A stretch of 25,143 bases of DNA from the IMG/VR virus record IMGVR_UViG_3300044971_002269, positions 1 to 25,143 of that record; one strand, written 5' to 3'. The stretch is from a virus. Made by a program: the position numbers and the translations under genes. Position 1 is the first letter of the stretch; each line of letters starts with the position of its first letter. Shown here piece after piece: positions 1 through 5,914 of the stretch. The notes under the pieces were generated by a model. That model saw only the letters and a list, made by a program, of their open reading frames with translations, made no database searches and was not told the origin of the DNA.

Positions 1-163
1 TGCCGTAGCAGACTTCATGGCACGTCCTGCACGTGAACGCGTCGCGTACAAGAATCCTTTGACGCTTGGCCACCCAGTCCGCAGACGTGTAGTGGGCTCG
101 CTCCTTCTGCGGCTTCATGCCGCGCTGGTGCGGTGGTCTCCATCGTGGTATCGCGTCTGGCAT
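1..163 (-). CDS. HNH endonuclease, N-terminal part (cut by left window edge)
   Basis: This reading frame begins with ATG at 163 and runs off the left edge, giving 54 visible residues. It starts MPDAIPRWRPPHQRG and continues through a W-x-x-KRQRILVRDAFTC-x-x-C segment. Basic N-terminus, conserved W, 'R..ILVRD..TC..C' and the first zinc-knuckle CxxC are the usual start of small phage HNH nucleases. The catalytic HNH core lies outside the window, so activity cannot be judged. It starts 8 bases after the stop of the gene at 172-468, so it belongs to the same leftward operon. In many siphophages an HNH gene of this type sits directly before the terminase genes and takes part in DNA packaging. A terminase further left would fit but is not visible. 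Confidence 0.72.
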   Translation of the reverse strand, partial: MPDAIPRWRPPHQRGMKPQKERAHYTSADWVAKRQRILVRDAFTCRTCHEVCYG

Positions 164-171
164 TGCTGTAT

Positions 172-468
172 TCAATCCAAATCGCCTGGGTCGTAGAACT
201 TCGGCCGCATCAACAGCAGCCGCCGCTGATGGCACTCGGCCTTCCTGATTGCGATCTCCTCCGGTGTCGGATCGACTTGGCCGCCACGTCTTCCGCCGCG
301 TCCTTGACCACGCCGCAGGTCTGCAATCTGGTCCTTCATGCGGGCGTAGATGAGCGACGTGCAGACGCCAGCAACAAACGCCATCTCGGCACTCGTGCCG
401 CCTCTCGCGTAGATCTTGCGGACGGCAGTCTCCTGCTCGTGGGTCAGGAACTTCTTGCGGCACAGCAT
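172..468 (-). CDS. Small helix-turn-helix DNA-binding protein
   Basis: This is a 98-residue basic protein. Residues 8-45 (LTHEQETAVRKIYARGG, then an AEMAF-VAGVCTSLIYARM-type segment) read as a homeodomain-like helix-turn-helix, as found in phage regulators and small-terminase-like proteins. A Gly/Arg-rich linker (about residues 52-62) is followed by a charged C-terminal helix. Its ATG (466-468) directly follows the TGA of the RusA gene, so translation is probably coupled. Position next to an HNH gene leaves open a packaging role as well as a regulatory one. The specific function is not recognised. Confidence 0.6.
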   Translation of the reverse strand: MLCRKKFLTHEQETAVRKIYARGGTSAEMAFVAGVCTSLIYARMKDQIADLRRGQGRGGRRGGQVDPTPEEIAIRKAECHQRRLLLMRPKFYDPGDLD

Positions 469-891
469 TCACGCGTCCTCTCGGATGGTGATGATCGTGC
501 GGGCCTTCTCGTCCCTCGCGGCAAACCGTTTTCTGCATTGCCAGAAGACAGCCTGGTCGTCGTCAATCCACAGGCCCGCATCCGTCAACGCGTCGGCCAC
601 GCCCTTTTGGATGTTGTCGCCGTCAGCGTTTGGCCACAGCGGCGCCTTCGGGCTGAGATCGTGTTTTCGCCAGTGCGACTTGGGCCGCTCAAACACGGCC
701 ACGATCGAGATCACGCTCGGCACGCGTGGCATCTTCTTGCCAGACGCTCTGGCGACGAGCTCAATCGCTTGCCTGTAGACGTGGATCGGGTGCTTGGCTG
801 GCGTGTAGGCGTGGCCATGCCCCCCCCGCGTTGTAACGCGGGCACGCGGCTGGGGCACGGGCTGGCCTGGCACCTCGAGCACGATGTCCAT
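469..891 (-). CDS. rusA: RusA-family Holliday junction resolvase
   Basis: This is a 140-residue endonuclease of the RusA family, which cuts four-way DNA junctions as a dimer, using magnesium held by aspartates. The family pattern is clear: beta-strand start with QPVPQPRARV, then the catalytic block N-x-D-x-D-N-x-x-K (D90, D92, K96), followed by DALTDAGLWIDDDQ (D110-D112). Length is close to the usual 120-140 residues. The start is ATG at 891, preceded by AAGGAGG at 7-base spacing. An upstream in-frame start at 927 would place the ribosome site inside the gene and is rejected. It most likely resolves recombination intermediates before packaging, working with the ATPase and SSB-like protein encoded further right. 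Confidence 0.9.
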   Translation of the reverse strand: MDIVLEVPGQPVPQPRARVTTRGGHGHAYTPAKHPIHVYRQAIELVARASGKKMPRVPSVISIVAVFERPKSHWRKHDLSPKAPLWPNADGDNIQKGVADALTDAGLWIDDDQAVFWQCRKRFAARDEKARTIITIREDA

Positions 892-941
892 CCGTCTCCT
901 CCTTGAGACGGAGACAATCGTGCACATTCAATTACACGAGT

Positions 942-1085
942 CTAGCGCGCATTCCACGCTAGACCGACGTTCGCCAGAGCGTAGCCCAGCCACGCCAGCG
1001 CCATGCCAGGATCGCCCTTACGGAACTGGTCGACGCCGACCATCAGGTAGACAAATCCGACACACAGGATGAGGGTAGAGCTCAT
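942..1085 (-). CDS. 47-residue membrane protein
   Basis: This short gene starts with ATG at 1083-1085, overlapping the TGA of the previous gene as ATGA, and ends with TAG at 942-944. The product is 47 residues with two hydrophobic stretches: residues 4-18 (TLILCVGFVYLMVGV) and residues 28-43 (MALAWLGYALANVGLAW). They are joined by a short charged loop (DQFRKGDP). This is a hairpin membrane topology with very short ends. Such proteins in phage early regions can be holin-like, superinfection-exclusion or host-modifying proteins, and nothing here decides between these. The translational overlap and the reading frame filling the gap between two genes support it being real. Confidence 0.6.
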   Translation of the reverse strand: MSSTLILCVGFVYLMVGVDQFRKGDPGMALAWLGYALANVGLAWNAR

Positions 1086-1372
1086 GACAGCCTCGTTAGC
1101 AGCAAGCGGAGCGTGTCGGCAAAGTAAGCATCAACAGGATCCGATTCAATAAATCCTGCTATCGCTCCCCCAATCGCATCCTGCTCCGCGTCGGTGAGCC
1201 GCCGACGCTCGTTCTCAGCCACGAGCTGCGCGATGATGCTCTCGCGGATCTTGAGCCGCCACCGCAGACGCACGATGTCGCCGTCGGCGCCACGTTCCAG
1301 CGACGCGTTGTCTTTTTCGTCCATGAACGACATATCCTGTTTTCTCGTGAAAGTTTCTGCCACGGCAGTCAC
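1082..1372 (-). CDS. Hypothetical protein with a helical coiled-coil segment
   Basis: This is a 96-residue acidic protein without a recognised family. Residues 30-60 (R-L-R-W-R-L-K-I-R-E-S-I-I-A-Q-L-V-A-E-N-E) look like a coiled coil. The C-terminal half carries DAEQDAIGGAIAGFIESDP and a leucine-rich end. The start chosen is GTG at 1372, which overlaps the TGA of the preceding winged-helix gene as GTGA, the junction used throughout this operon. An alternative start is ATG at 1333, which lacks a good ribosome site. Its stop overlaps the start of the 47-residue membrane protein gene. Confidence 0.6.
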   Translation of the reverse strand: MTAVAETFTRKQDMSFMDEKDNASLERGADGDIVRLRWRLKIRESIIAQLVAENERRRLTDAEQDAIGGAIAGFIESDPVDAYFADTLRLLLTRLS

Positions 1373-1611
1373 GCTGTCTGCCGCAGCTCCTCGAGCTGCT
1401 TGATGCCGGCCGGCGTGACCCGCAACGTCCGGGCCATCCCGGCCTGACGCGTCACGAGCCCGTGCCGCTGCATACGCTCAATGTGCTGCTGGACGTTGGC
1501 CGTGCTCTTCCAGCCGAAGGCGGCGCTGATCTCGCGGACCGTCGGCGAGAAGCCGCGGGCAGCGTTCCAGTCGATGATGAATCCCAGAATCTTGGCCTGT
1601 GGTCCTGTCAC
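1369..1611 (-). CDS. LexA-type winged-helix DNA-binding protein without peptidase domain
   Basis: The 80-residue product matches the N-terminal DNA-binding domain of LexA: TGPQAKILGFIIDWNAARGF, then SPTVREISAAFGWKS, then a QQHIERMQRHGLV recognition and wing region. LexA is normally about 200 residues and carries a self-cleaving Ser-Lys peptidase domain. That domain is absent here, so this protein cannot be inactivated by RecA-stimulated self-cleavage. Start is GTG at 1611, overlapping the TGA of the replication gene as GTGA. A regulator of phage early or host SOS-type promoters is the most likely role. A longer open frame to 1839 exists but lies over the replication gene and is rejected. Confidence 0.75.
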   Translation of the reverse strand: MTGPQAKILGFIIDWNAARGFSPTVREISAAFGWKSTANVQQHIERMQRHGLVTRQAGMARTLRVTPAGIKQLEELRQTA

Positions 1612-2468
1612 TGCGTGACCTCCTGTCGTAGTTGATCGACCATCTTCCGGCGTGTGGCTTCCAGCCGTGCCGCGTCGTCGCCAGTCCATCCCTGCGCCGG
1701 TGGCTTGTCGTCCTGGCTGCGGTAGCCGCCAGCCGGCCGCTGGTCCCGCGCGTTGTCGAACTGGCCACCCAGCACCTTGTCCACGAAGCCTTTCGCCACG
1801 AGCTGCGGCAGCGTCACGGGGTCGCGGAAGTATTTGCACCGGGGAAGCTCTTGGATGGCCGCCAGGGCCTTCTCAAACCATCCCTCCTCGGCCAGCCGCT
1901 CGGCCACCTTCTCGGGGGCAGATGGCAGCTTCCACGGGCGGCCTGTGCCAGCAGCCCACGCCTTGCGTAGCGTCTCCCAGCCTGCCGGCTGCTCCGGTCC
2001 TTGCGCAGCACTTCCCGGGGAAGAAGAAGAATTTCTATCTCCTCTATCTCTTCTCTCTAGGGCGCTCGGCGTCCCGGTCGGGGGCGCCACGCGCCCCGGC
2101 TGGGGGCGCTCGGCGCCCCGGGCCTTGTCCACCTGGTGCCGGACGCTGGAAAGAGCCCTTGATTTAGCGGCCTGCGAGAACCGACGCTCCCATCCGGGGA
2201 TCGCCACAGTTCCGTTTTCCGCGTCAATCACGAGCCAGCCCACCGCCTCGACCTCCCGCCAGAACTCCTCGTCACCTCCGCACAGCTTCGCCAGCAGCCG
2301 GACAGACATCCGGGCCGTGCCGTCGGAACTGTTGAGCGCCGCCCAGCCCCACAGCATGAGGAGCCGCCCGACGACTTGGTCCGGCTGGAGGCCGGTACGG
2401 TCGACGAGCTCGAGCACCTCGGGCTTCTGGGGTAGGCACACGTCGTATGGGACCCACTCACCGGCCAT
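1608..2468 (-). CDS. O-like replication initiation protein
   Basis: This is a 286-residue protein with two domains. Residues 1-105 form a winged-helix-like region (WVPYDVCLPQKPEVLELV, GRLLMLWGWAALNSSDGTA, LAKLCGGDEEFWREVEAVGWL) of the type found at the N-terminus of phage replication proteins. Residues 115-165 are a low-complexity Pro/Arg/Ser linker. Residues 170-286 form a helical DnaD-like or primosome-like tail with KYFRDPVTLPQLVAKGFVDKVLGGQFD. Such proteins bind the origin and recruit the helicase. The linker-coding DNA holds three 18-bp units at 22-bp spacing (see 2060-2121), as in lambda gene O. ATG at 2468 overlaps the preceding HNH-like gene by 11 bases. Assignment to this class is by architecture, not by a search. 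Confidence 0.7.
   Translation of the reverse strand: MAGEWVPYDVCLPQKPEVLELVDRTGLQPDQVVGRLLMLWGWAALNSSDGTARMSVRLLAKLCGGDEEFWREVEAVGWLVIDAENGTVAIPGWERRFSQAAKSRALSSVRHQVDKARGAERPQPGRVAPPTGTPSALERRDRGDRNSSSSPGSAAQGPEQPAGWETLRKAWAAGTGRPWKLPSAPEKVAERLAEEGWFEKALAAIQELPRCKYFRDPVTLPQLVAKGFVDKVLGGQFDNARDQRPAGGYRSQDDKPPAQGWTGDDAARLEATRRKMVDQLRQEVTQ
2024..2121. other. Candidate phage replication origin inside the O-like gene
   Basis: An A+T- and pyrimidine-rich stretch (about 2024-2059, with TCTATCTC occurring twice) is directly followed by three GC-rich 18-bp units. It is the most A+T-rich part of a strongly GC-rich gene and could act as the unwinding element. The arrangement of origin-binding units plus easily melted DNA inside the coding sequence of the initiator's linker matches the lambdoid gene O origin. 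This is inferred from sequence architecture only. Confidence 0.45.
2060..2121. repeat. Three iteron-like 18-bp units with 22-bp period
   Basis: The units are GGGCGCTCGGCGTCCCGG (2060-2077), GGGCGCCACGCGCCCCGG (2082-2099) and GGGCGCTCGGCGCCCCGG (2104-2121). The first and third differ at one base. Each is an imperfect inverted repeat (GGGCGC...GCGCCC). Start-to-start distance is exactly 22 bp twice, close to two helical turns. As 22 is not a multiple of three, the repetition is not a protein repeat, which argues for a DNA-level function such as initiator binding. Confidence 0.65.
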
Positions 2469-2904
2469 CCGTGGCCTCCGTTTTTTTGTCGCTCTTCATG
2501 TATTCCTCAATCGACAACTCGCGTCGCTGGTTGTTATGCGCCCTGCACTCAATCTGACCGTTTTCTATGGTCAACGGCCCCCCGTCCCATTTCTGCCAAA
2601 TGTGACCAGCCTCAACTTCATTACAGCACGGCCCTTTACCTCGGTTTCGAAAGTAGCAGTAGATGCCGTGCGTCAACGCGATCCCGACCTTTACTTTCCC
2701 GGGATCACCAGCTTTCCTTAAACGAAGGCTAGCTTGCTCTATTTCGTCTATCGTGAAAGGAAACGCAGAGTCTCCTGTGAGGTTGACCCACTCAGTGAAC
2801 ACCGCCAGAGCAGCGCGGCGACGTTGGTCTGCAGTCGGCCTATCTCCGCCGCCGATGTCTGCCTGACTGATCGCGCACCACAACAACAACTCGGACTGAT
2901 TCAT
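2458..2904 (-). CDS. HNH-like zinc-binding nuclease next to DNA methyltransferase
   Basis: This is a 148-residue protein. The C-terminal half carries CCNEVEAGHIWQKW, then IENGQIECRAHNNQRR: a Cys-Cys pair, a His and a later Cys-x-x-His followed by Asn. This resembles an HNH fold in which the cysteines hold zinc. The N-terminal half (residues 1-85) is helical, with DQRRRAALAVFTEWV. The canonical D-H-I first motif is replaced by E-A-G-H-I, so catalytic competence is uncertain. ATG at 2904 overlaps the methyltransferase stop as ATGA, so the two are made together. It could be a restriction partner, a homing-type nuclease or a recombination nuclease. Confidence 0.6.
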   Translation of the reverse strand: MNQSELLLWCAISQADIGGGDRPTADQRRRAALAVFTEWVNLTGDSAFPFTIDEIEQASLRLRKAGDPGKVKVGIALTHGIYCYFRNRGKGPCCNEVEAGHIWQKWDGGPLTIENGQIECRAHNNQRRELSIEEYMKSDKKTEATDGR

Positions 2905-4121
2905 GATCCCGTAAGCCTTTCTGTTGCTATGTCTGCAAACACCTCGCTCTTCTCAATCCCGACATACTTCCTGCCATTCCGAACGGCTGCCACGCCTGTC
3001 GTTCCGCTGCCGTTAAACGGGTCGACGACCAGGTCGCCTGGCATAGAGGCGCACAGCACGATCGGCTCGACCAGAGCCAGCGGCAACTGTGTTGGGAAGT
3101 CCGGGATCCGCTCGGCGCAGGTGCCAGTGAGCCTCGGTATCTGCCACACGTCATCCCACAGCTTCCCGCCAGCGGCGGCGCGGCTGTCGCCGTACTTCGT
3201 CTGCCTGTCGCTCGGCCTGGTCACCGGGCCAGGATCGAACAAAAACGTATTCGGGTCTTTGACCGCATAGAAAATGTGCCTGCTCGTGCGATTGAACGTG
3301 TTAGAGCAATTGACGCCAAACGTCTCGTACCATTTGATCCACGACCTGATCGTGAGGCCATGAAACTTCAGCGTGGCGTGGTAATCGGCCGCGTACTCGT
3401 CTCCGATCATCACCCACAACGAGCCGTCATCTGTCAGGCAGTCGCAGCAGAGCCGGACCCAGTCGGACACCCACGCCATGTACTCTTCGTCAGGAAGCCT
3501 GTCTTGTTGCTCGCCTTCGCCGTAGTCGATGCCGATGTTGTACGGCGGGTCGGTGAAGATCAGCCGTGCCGGCCCATGCTCGTCTCGCACAGACTCAAGG
3601 CCGTCGAGAACGTCCATGTTCAGGAGCGAAAACTTCGGGCGGTCGGACTGATGCGCGGCCTTGGCGGCCTCCGCGATATCTTTGCGTCGCTTCGCCTTTC
3701 TCTCGTCAGCCTGATGCTTCGACGCCAGCCGCAGGGCGGCCGCCTGCGTCAGCTCCTCGCCTTCCATTCGCGAGTCGTGAATCCACCCATCAAAATCCTT
3801 TTGCGGCACAGAGGCGATGCGCTGGAATCGAGACGATTCCATCTTGTCGATCCCGATCTCAGATAAAGGTAACACGCCGTTACCTTTATTTGGCCTGCCT
3901 TTTTTGACTCCATTGCGAAGCATCTCCCCGATCATCCGCTCCGCGCGCCGGACGATTTCCTGTGCTTCGATGATTGCCTCAATGCCGACATCACGCCGCG
4001 ACTTCGCAAGCTTGATTGCCGCCTCGCCGGCGTCCTTGACGGCCTTTGCGTCCATCGGCGTGTGAGCCGCCCCCAGCATGTCGCGGGCCTTTGCGATCAG
4101 TGCTAGTGATTTGTCTTTCAT
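2901..4121 (-). CDS. Beta-class DNA methyltransferase (N6-adenine or N4-cytosine) with helical N-terminal domain
   Basis: This is a 406-residue protein. The methyltransferase core occupies about residues 160-406: catalytic motif IV is TDPPYN (about 190-195) and the AdoMet-binding motif I is DPFNGSGTT near the C-terminus (about 367-375). The order catalytic motif, target-recognition region, AdoMet motif marks the beta class of amino-methyltransferases. Residues 1-155 are an extra helical region with ERMIGEML and SEIGIDKMESSRFQRIASVP, a module also found in phage ParB-like and DNA-binding proteins. It may supply DNA binding. Start is ATG at 4121, with GGAGGAGG upstream, overlapping the previous TGA as ATGA. 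It probably modifies phage DNA against restriction. The target sequence cannot be predicted. Confidence 0.9.
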   Translation of the reverse strand: MKDKSLALIAKARDMLGAAHTPMDAKAVKDAGEAAIKLAKSRRDVGIEAIIEAQEIVRRAERMIGEMLRNGVKKGRPNKGNGVLPLSEIGIDKMESSRFQRIASVPQKDFDGWIHDSRMEGEELTQAAALRLASKHQADERKAKRRKDIAEAAKAAHQSDRPKFSLLNMDVLDGLESVRDEHGPARLIFTDPPYNIGIDYGEGEQQDRLPDEEYMAWVSDWVRLCCDCLTDDGSLWVMIGDEYAADYHATLKFHGLTIRSWIKWYETFGVNCSNTFNRTSRHIFYAVKDPNTFLFDPGPVTRPSDRQTKYGDSRAAAGGKLWDDVWQIPRLTGTCAERIPDFPTQLPLALVEPIVLCASMPGDLVVDPFNGSGTTGVAAVRNGRKYVGIEKSEVFADIATERLTGS

Positions 4122-4441
4122 GTCGTCCTCCTCCACTCCCTCTCTCGCCGCCCAGTCGCGTTGACCAGATCGCGGCCCGTTGTCTCGATCAGTCCGGCCC
4201 GGCCCATTTCGCCGAGCCGCTTGTTGACCTGGTGCGGCAGCAGCCCGCACCGTGCCGCGATCCCGCTGGCCCCAGCCGGGCCGTCGAGCAACGCCGCGAG
4301 GATCTGTCGCTGGTGGCGTGTCGCCAGCCCGCCGGCCTGTGCTGCCGCCGCGTGGGATGTCGCAGGGTCTGACGACCTGGCTGCGCCGAACAGCGGAAGC
4401 GACTCCTCGATCGGCGGCGTGATCCAGTGCGGCCTGTTCAC
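4118..4441 (-). CDS. Winged-helix DNA-binding protein
   Basis: This is a 107-residue protein with a short leader (SLPLFGAARSSDPATSHAAAA) followed by a winged helix: RHQRQILAALLDGPAGASGIAARCGLLPHQVNKRLGEMGRAGLIETTG. The S-DPATSH-AA leader recurs in phage and prophage HTH proteins. The start is GTG at 4441, which overlaps the TGA of the 49-residue HTH gene as GTGA. Its own TGA overlaps the methyltransferase ATG. It probably acts as a small transcription regulator within this operon. Confidence 0.7.
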   Translation of the reverse strand: MNRPHWITPPIEESLPLFGAARSSDPATSHAAAAQAGGLATRHQRQILAALLDGPAGASGIAARCGLLPHQVNKRLGEMGRAGLIETTGRDLVNATGRREREWRRTT

Positions 4442-4587
4442 TTGGCCCCCTGCTTCTTTTTGAGTTTCAGCACGCCGTACACGGCACCCTTAGAGCAGCC
4501 CGTCCGCTCGGCAATGCCGTTGACGGACACGCCCTGGGCGTGGAGCTGACGCACTTTTTCGGGGTCTACTTTCGGTCGTCCTGGCAT
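4438..4587 (-). CDS. 49-residue resolvase-type helix-turn-helix protein
   Basis: This short gene runs from ATG at 4587 to TGA at 4438-4440. The product begins MPGRPKVDPEKVRQLHAQG and continues V-S-V-N-G-I-A-E-R-T-G-C-S-K-G-A-V-Y-G-V-L. This is a complete helix-turn-helix of the kind found at the C-terminus of resolvases and in many phage regulators, here as a free domain. A ribosome site, GAGGTGA, lies just upstream. It is co-translated with the following winged-helix gene through a GTGA overlap. Confidence 0.75.
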   Translation of the reverse strand: MPGRPKVDPEKVRQLHAQGVSVNGIAERTGCSKGAVYGVLKLKKKQGAK

Positions 4588-4611
4588 GTCTCACCTCGTC
4601 TTTGTGTATTG

Positions 4612-4628
4612 GCCCCGTGTCGTGGGGC
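4612..4628. promoter_or_regulatory. Inverted repeat upstream of HTH genes
   Basis: GCCCC (4612-4616) and GGGGC (4624-4628) form a perfect 5-bp dyad with a 7-base centre, 25 bases before the ATG of the 49-residue HTH gene. There is no T-run, so it is not a standard terminator. An operator is possible. The rest of the 165-base gap (4588-4752) shows no clear promoter. Confidence 0.3.
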
Positions 4629-4752
4629 AGGCGGCTCGGTCACCAGGGAAGGCTTCCCGGCCCGAGCTGCGGTGGTCTGTTCGATACTCCCGCGAAACGA
4701 CCCATATGGCGGATGCAGACGCCACGACGACCAGGGTGGGCCGGTCGATGGA

Positions 4753-5073
4753 TCACTCGTAGCGGATCACCGCGAACCAACCGCGAGGCCCGCGGGCCAC
4801 GCCCTTTTCCACGATCCGGTAGCGGCCGCGCTGGGCGTCCCGGTAGTAGCACGACGACTCCACGGCCTGCTGGGCCGAGCTCGAGGAGAACCCGATGCCC
4901 TCCCGACGGCCACCGGCCCGGCCGCAGTGCCGCAGCACGCCCGTCCTGGCCATGTCCTCGGCCGCCTGCTGTGCGGACACGATCGTCGTCACCGTGAGCA
5001 CCTGCTCGGCCTGGGCCGTCGCAGCACCCATGAGCAGGGCCAGAGTCATCATCACCATAAATCTCGCGCTCAT
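4753..5073 (-). CDS. Small secreted protein with signal peptide (probable lysogenic conversion/moron gene)
   Basis: This is a 106-residue protein starting at ATG 5073, preceded by AAGGAGGG at good spacing. Residues 1-22 (MSARFMVMMTLALLMGAATAQA) are a Sec signal peptide with an A-x-A cleavage site before EQ. The mature part holds RTGVLRHCGRAGGRREGIGF, a second cysteine in SSCYY, and KGVARGPRGWFAVIRYE at the end. The HCGR..G.REGIGF...GVARG..GW.AV.RY pattern resembles a domain recalled from secreted planctomycete proteins. That is from memory, not a search. Sitting between DNA-replication genes, a secreted protein has no obvious role in phage growth, which fits a moron acting in the host envelope. 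Confidence 0.75.
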   Translation of the reverse strand: MSARFMVMMTLALLMGAATAQAEQVLTVTTIVSAQQAAEDMARTGVLRHCGRAGGRREGIGFSSSSAQQAVESSCYYRDAQRGRYRIVEKGVARGPRGWFAVIRYE

Positions 5074-5103
5074 GTCAGATCCCTCCTTGAACCCACTGAA
5101 CCA

Positions 5104-5125
5104 GGGCAACGTGCCCGACTGTCAA
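5104..5125 (-). promoter_or_regulatory. Possible promoter with dyad for the secreted-protein gene
   Basis: On the minus strand TTGACA (5120-5125) overlaps the stop of the upstream gene. A perfect dyad GGGCA-cgt-TGCCC (5104-5116) falls in what would be the promoter spacer. No convincing -10 box follows (TTCAGT at 19 bases is weak). A separate promoter is expected for a moron, but the evidence is thin. Confidence 0.25.
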
Positions 5126-5370
5126 TCGCCAGTCCACTTGATGTGAGTGCCGTACTCTTCACGCTCAACCGTCGGCTGTGCTGGCTTGAGAGTCGCCAGC
5201 TCAGCCTCTAGCTCTTTGATGCGACGCCGAAGCTGTGGCACCTCGAGGTCGGAACGCTTGATGTCCTGAAACGCCATCTGCACGATGTCGGCTGCCTTGT
5301 GGTAGCGATGGCCACGGAGCACCTCGTCGATGGTGAATGCGAACTTGTCGACTTCCTCTGCGAGTCTCAT
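5122..5370 (-). CDS. Hypothetical coiled-coil protein
   Basis: This is an 82-residue protein. Residues 40-62 (LEVPQLRRRIKELEAELATLK) form a clear leucine-heptad coiled coil. The N-terminal half is helical (VDKFAFTIDEVLRGHRYHKAADIVQMAFQDI). The family is not recognised. ATG at 5370 is preceded by GAGGAG, which overlaps the stop of the SSB-like gene, so the pair is tightly coupled. A partner of the ATPase/SSB-like set is plausible from position only. Confidence 0.65.
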   Translation of the reverse strand: MRLAEEVDKFAFTIDEVLRGHRYHKAADIVQMAFQDIKRSDLEVPQLRRRIKELEAELATLKPAQPTVEREEYGTHIKWTGD

Positions 5371-5379
5371 GGCGTCTCC

Positions 5380-5856
5380 TCAGAAGGGGATGTCGTCGGA
5401 GCTAATCGCTGGGGCCGTTTGCTTTACCTTGGCGGCAGGCGTCCTGGCTGGACGCTTCGCCACCTCGGCGGCTTCCTGCTCGAGCTGCTCGATAGGCAGG
5501 AACTTCCAGACGTTGCAGAACAGCCGGCCGTTGTTGCCGGCCCTATGCCGGATCTCGGCCCTGACGCGGCGGCCTGTCAGGTCGTCCTTCTGCGTGTCAG
5601 ACCACTCCTGCGGCGACAACGCCAAAGCACCGGCAAGCTGGGCCACCAGCACACGTGCCCAGCCTTGGTCCTTCTTCAACGAGACTTTGACCCACCAGAA
5701 CTTGCGGTCGTCGTGGGCCAGCTCAATCACGAGCTGCGTGGCGTCCTCAGACACCGTCATGATCTTGAGCTCGTGCGTGTCCTCGGGCAGCTCCACGCGA
5801 TCGCCGCTCGGCGGTGCCGCTTGCTGCGGTTCATCTACTGAGATATTCCAGTCCAT
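5380..5856 (-). CDS. Single-stranded DNA-binding-like protein (DUF669-like) with acidic SSB tail
   Basis: This is a 158-residue protein. Residues 20-115 form a beta-rich domain (LPEDTHELKIMTVSEDATQL, KFWWVKVSLKK, TGRRVRAEIRHRAGNNGRLFCNVWKF) of the type encoded next to phage recombinases. The extreme C-terminus SSDDIPF matches the acidic tip (DDIPF) by which bacterial SSB proteins dock their partners. Start chosen is ATG at 5856 with AAAAGGGA upstream. A longer frame from 5949 would add a Q5 run encoded by a CAA repeat and overlap the ATPase stop by 35 bases, and is less likely. It should bind ssDNA during phage recombination and replication, alongside the ATPase just upstream. Confidence 0.75.
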   Translation of the reverse strand: MDWNISVDEPQQAAPPSGDRVELPEDTHELKIMTVSEDATQLVIELAHDDRKFWWVKVSLKKDQGWARVLVAQLAGALALSPQEWSDTQKDDLTGRRVRAEIRHRAGNNGRLFCNVWKFLPIEQLEQEAAEVAKRPARTPAAKVKQTAPAISSDDIPF

Positions 5857-5914
5857 TGCTTCCCTTTTCTGTTGTTGTTGTTGTTTCTTCCCTGCCCGCA
5901 TTGCTGTCCACGAG

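Noticed and set aside
1753-2721. Long plus-strand frame opposite the replication gene
   Set aside because: Composition is Arg/Ser/Pro-rich as expected for an antisense shadow of GC-rich coding DNA, with no ribosome site or family pattern. The minus-strand genes explain the region.
5871-5885. (GTT)5 tract as a phase-variable poly-Gln in the SSB-like protein
   Set aside because: The tract lies upstream of the better start at 5856 with its own ribosome site, and one repeat unit is three bases, so changes would not shift frame.
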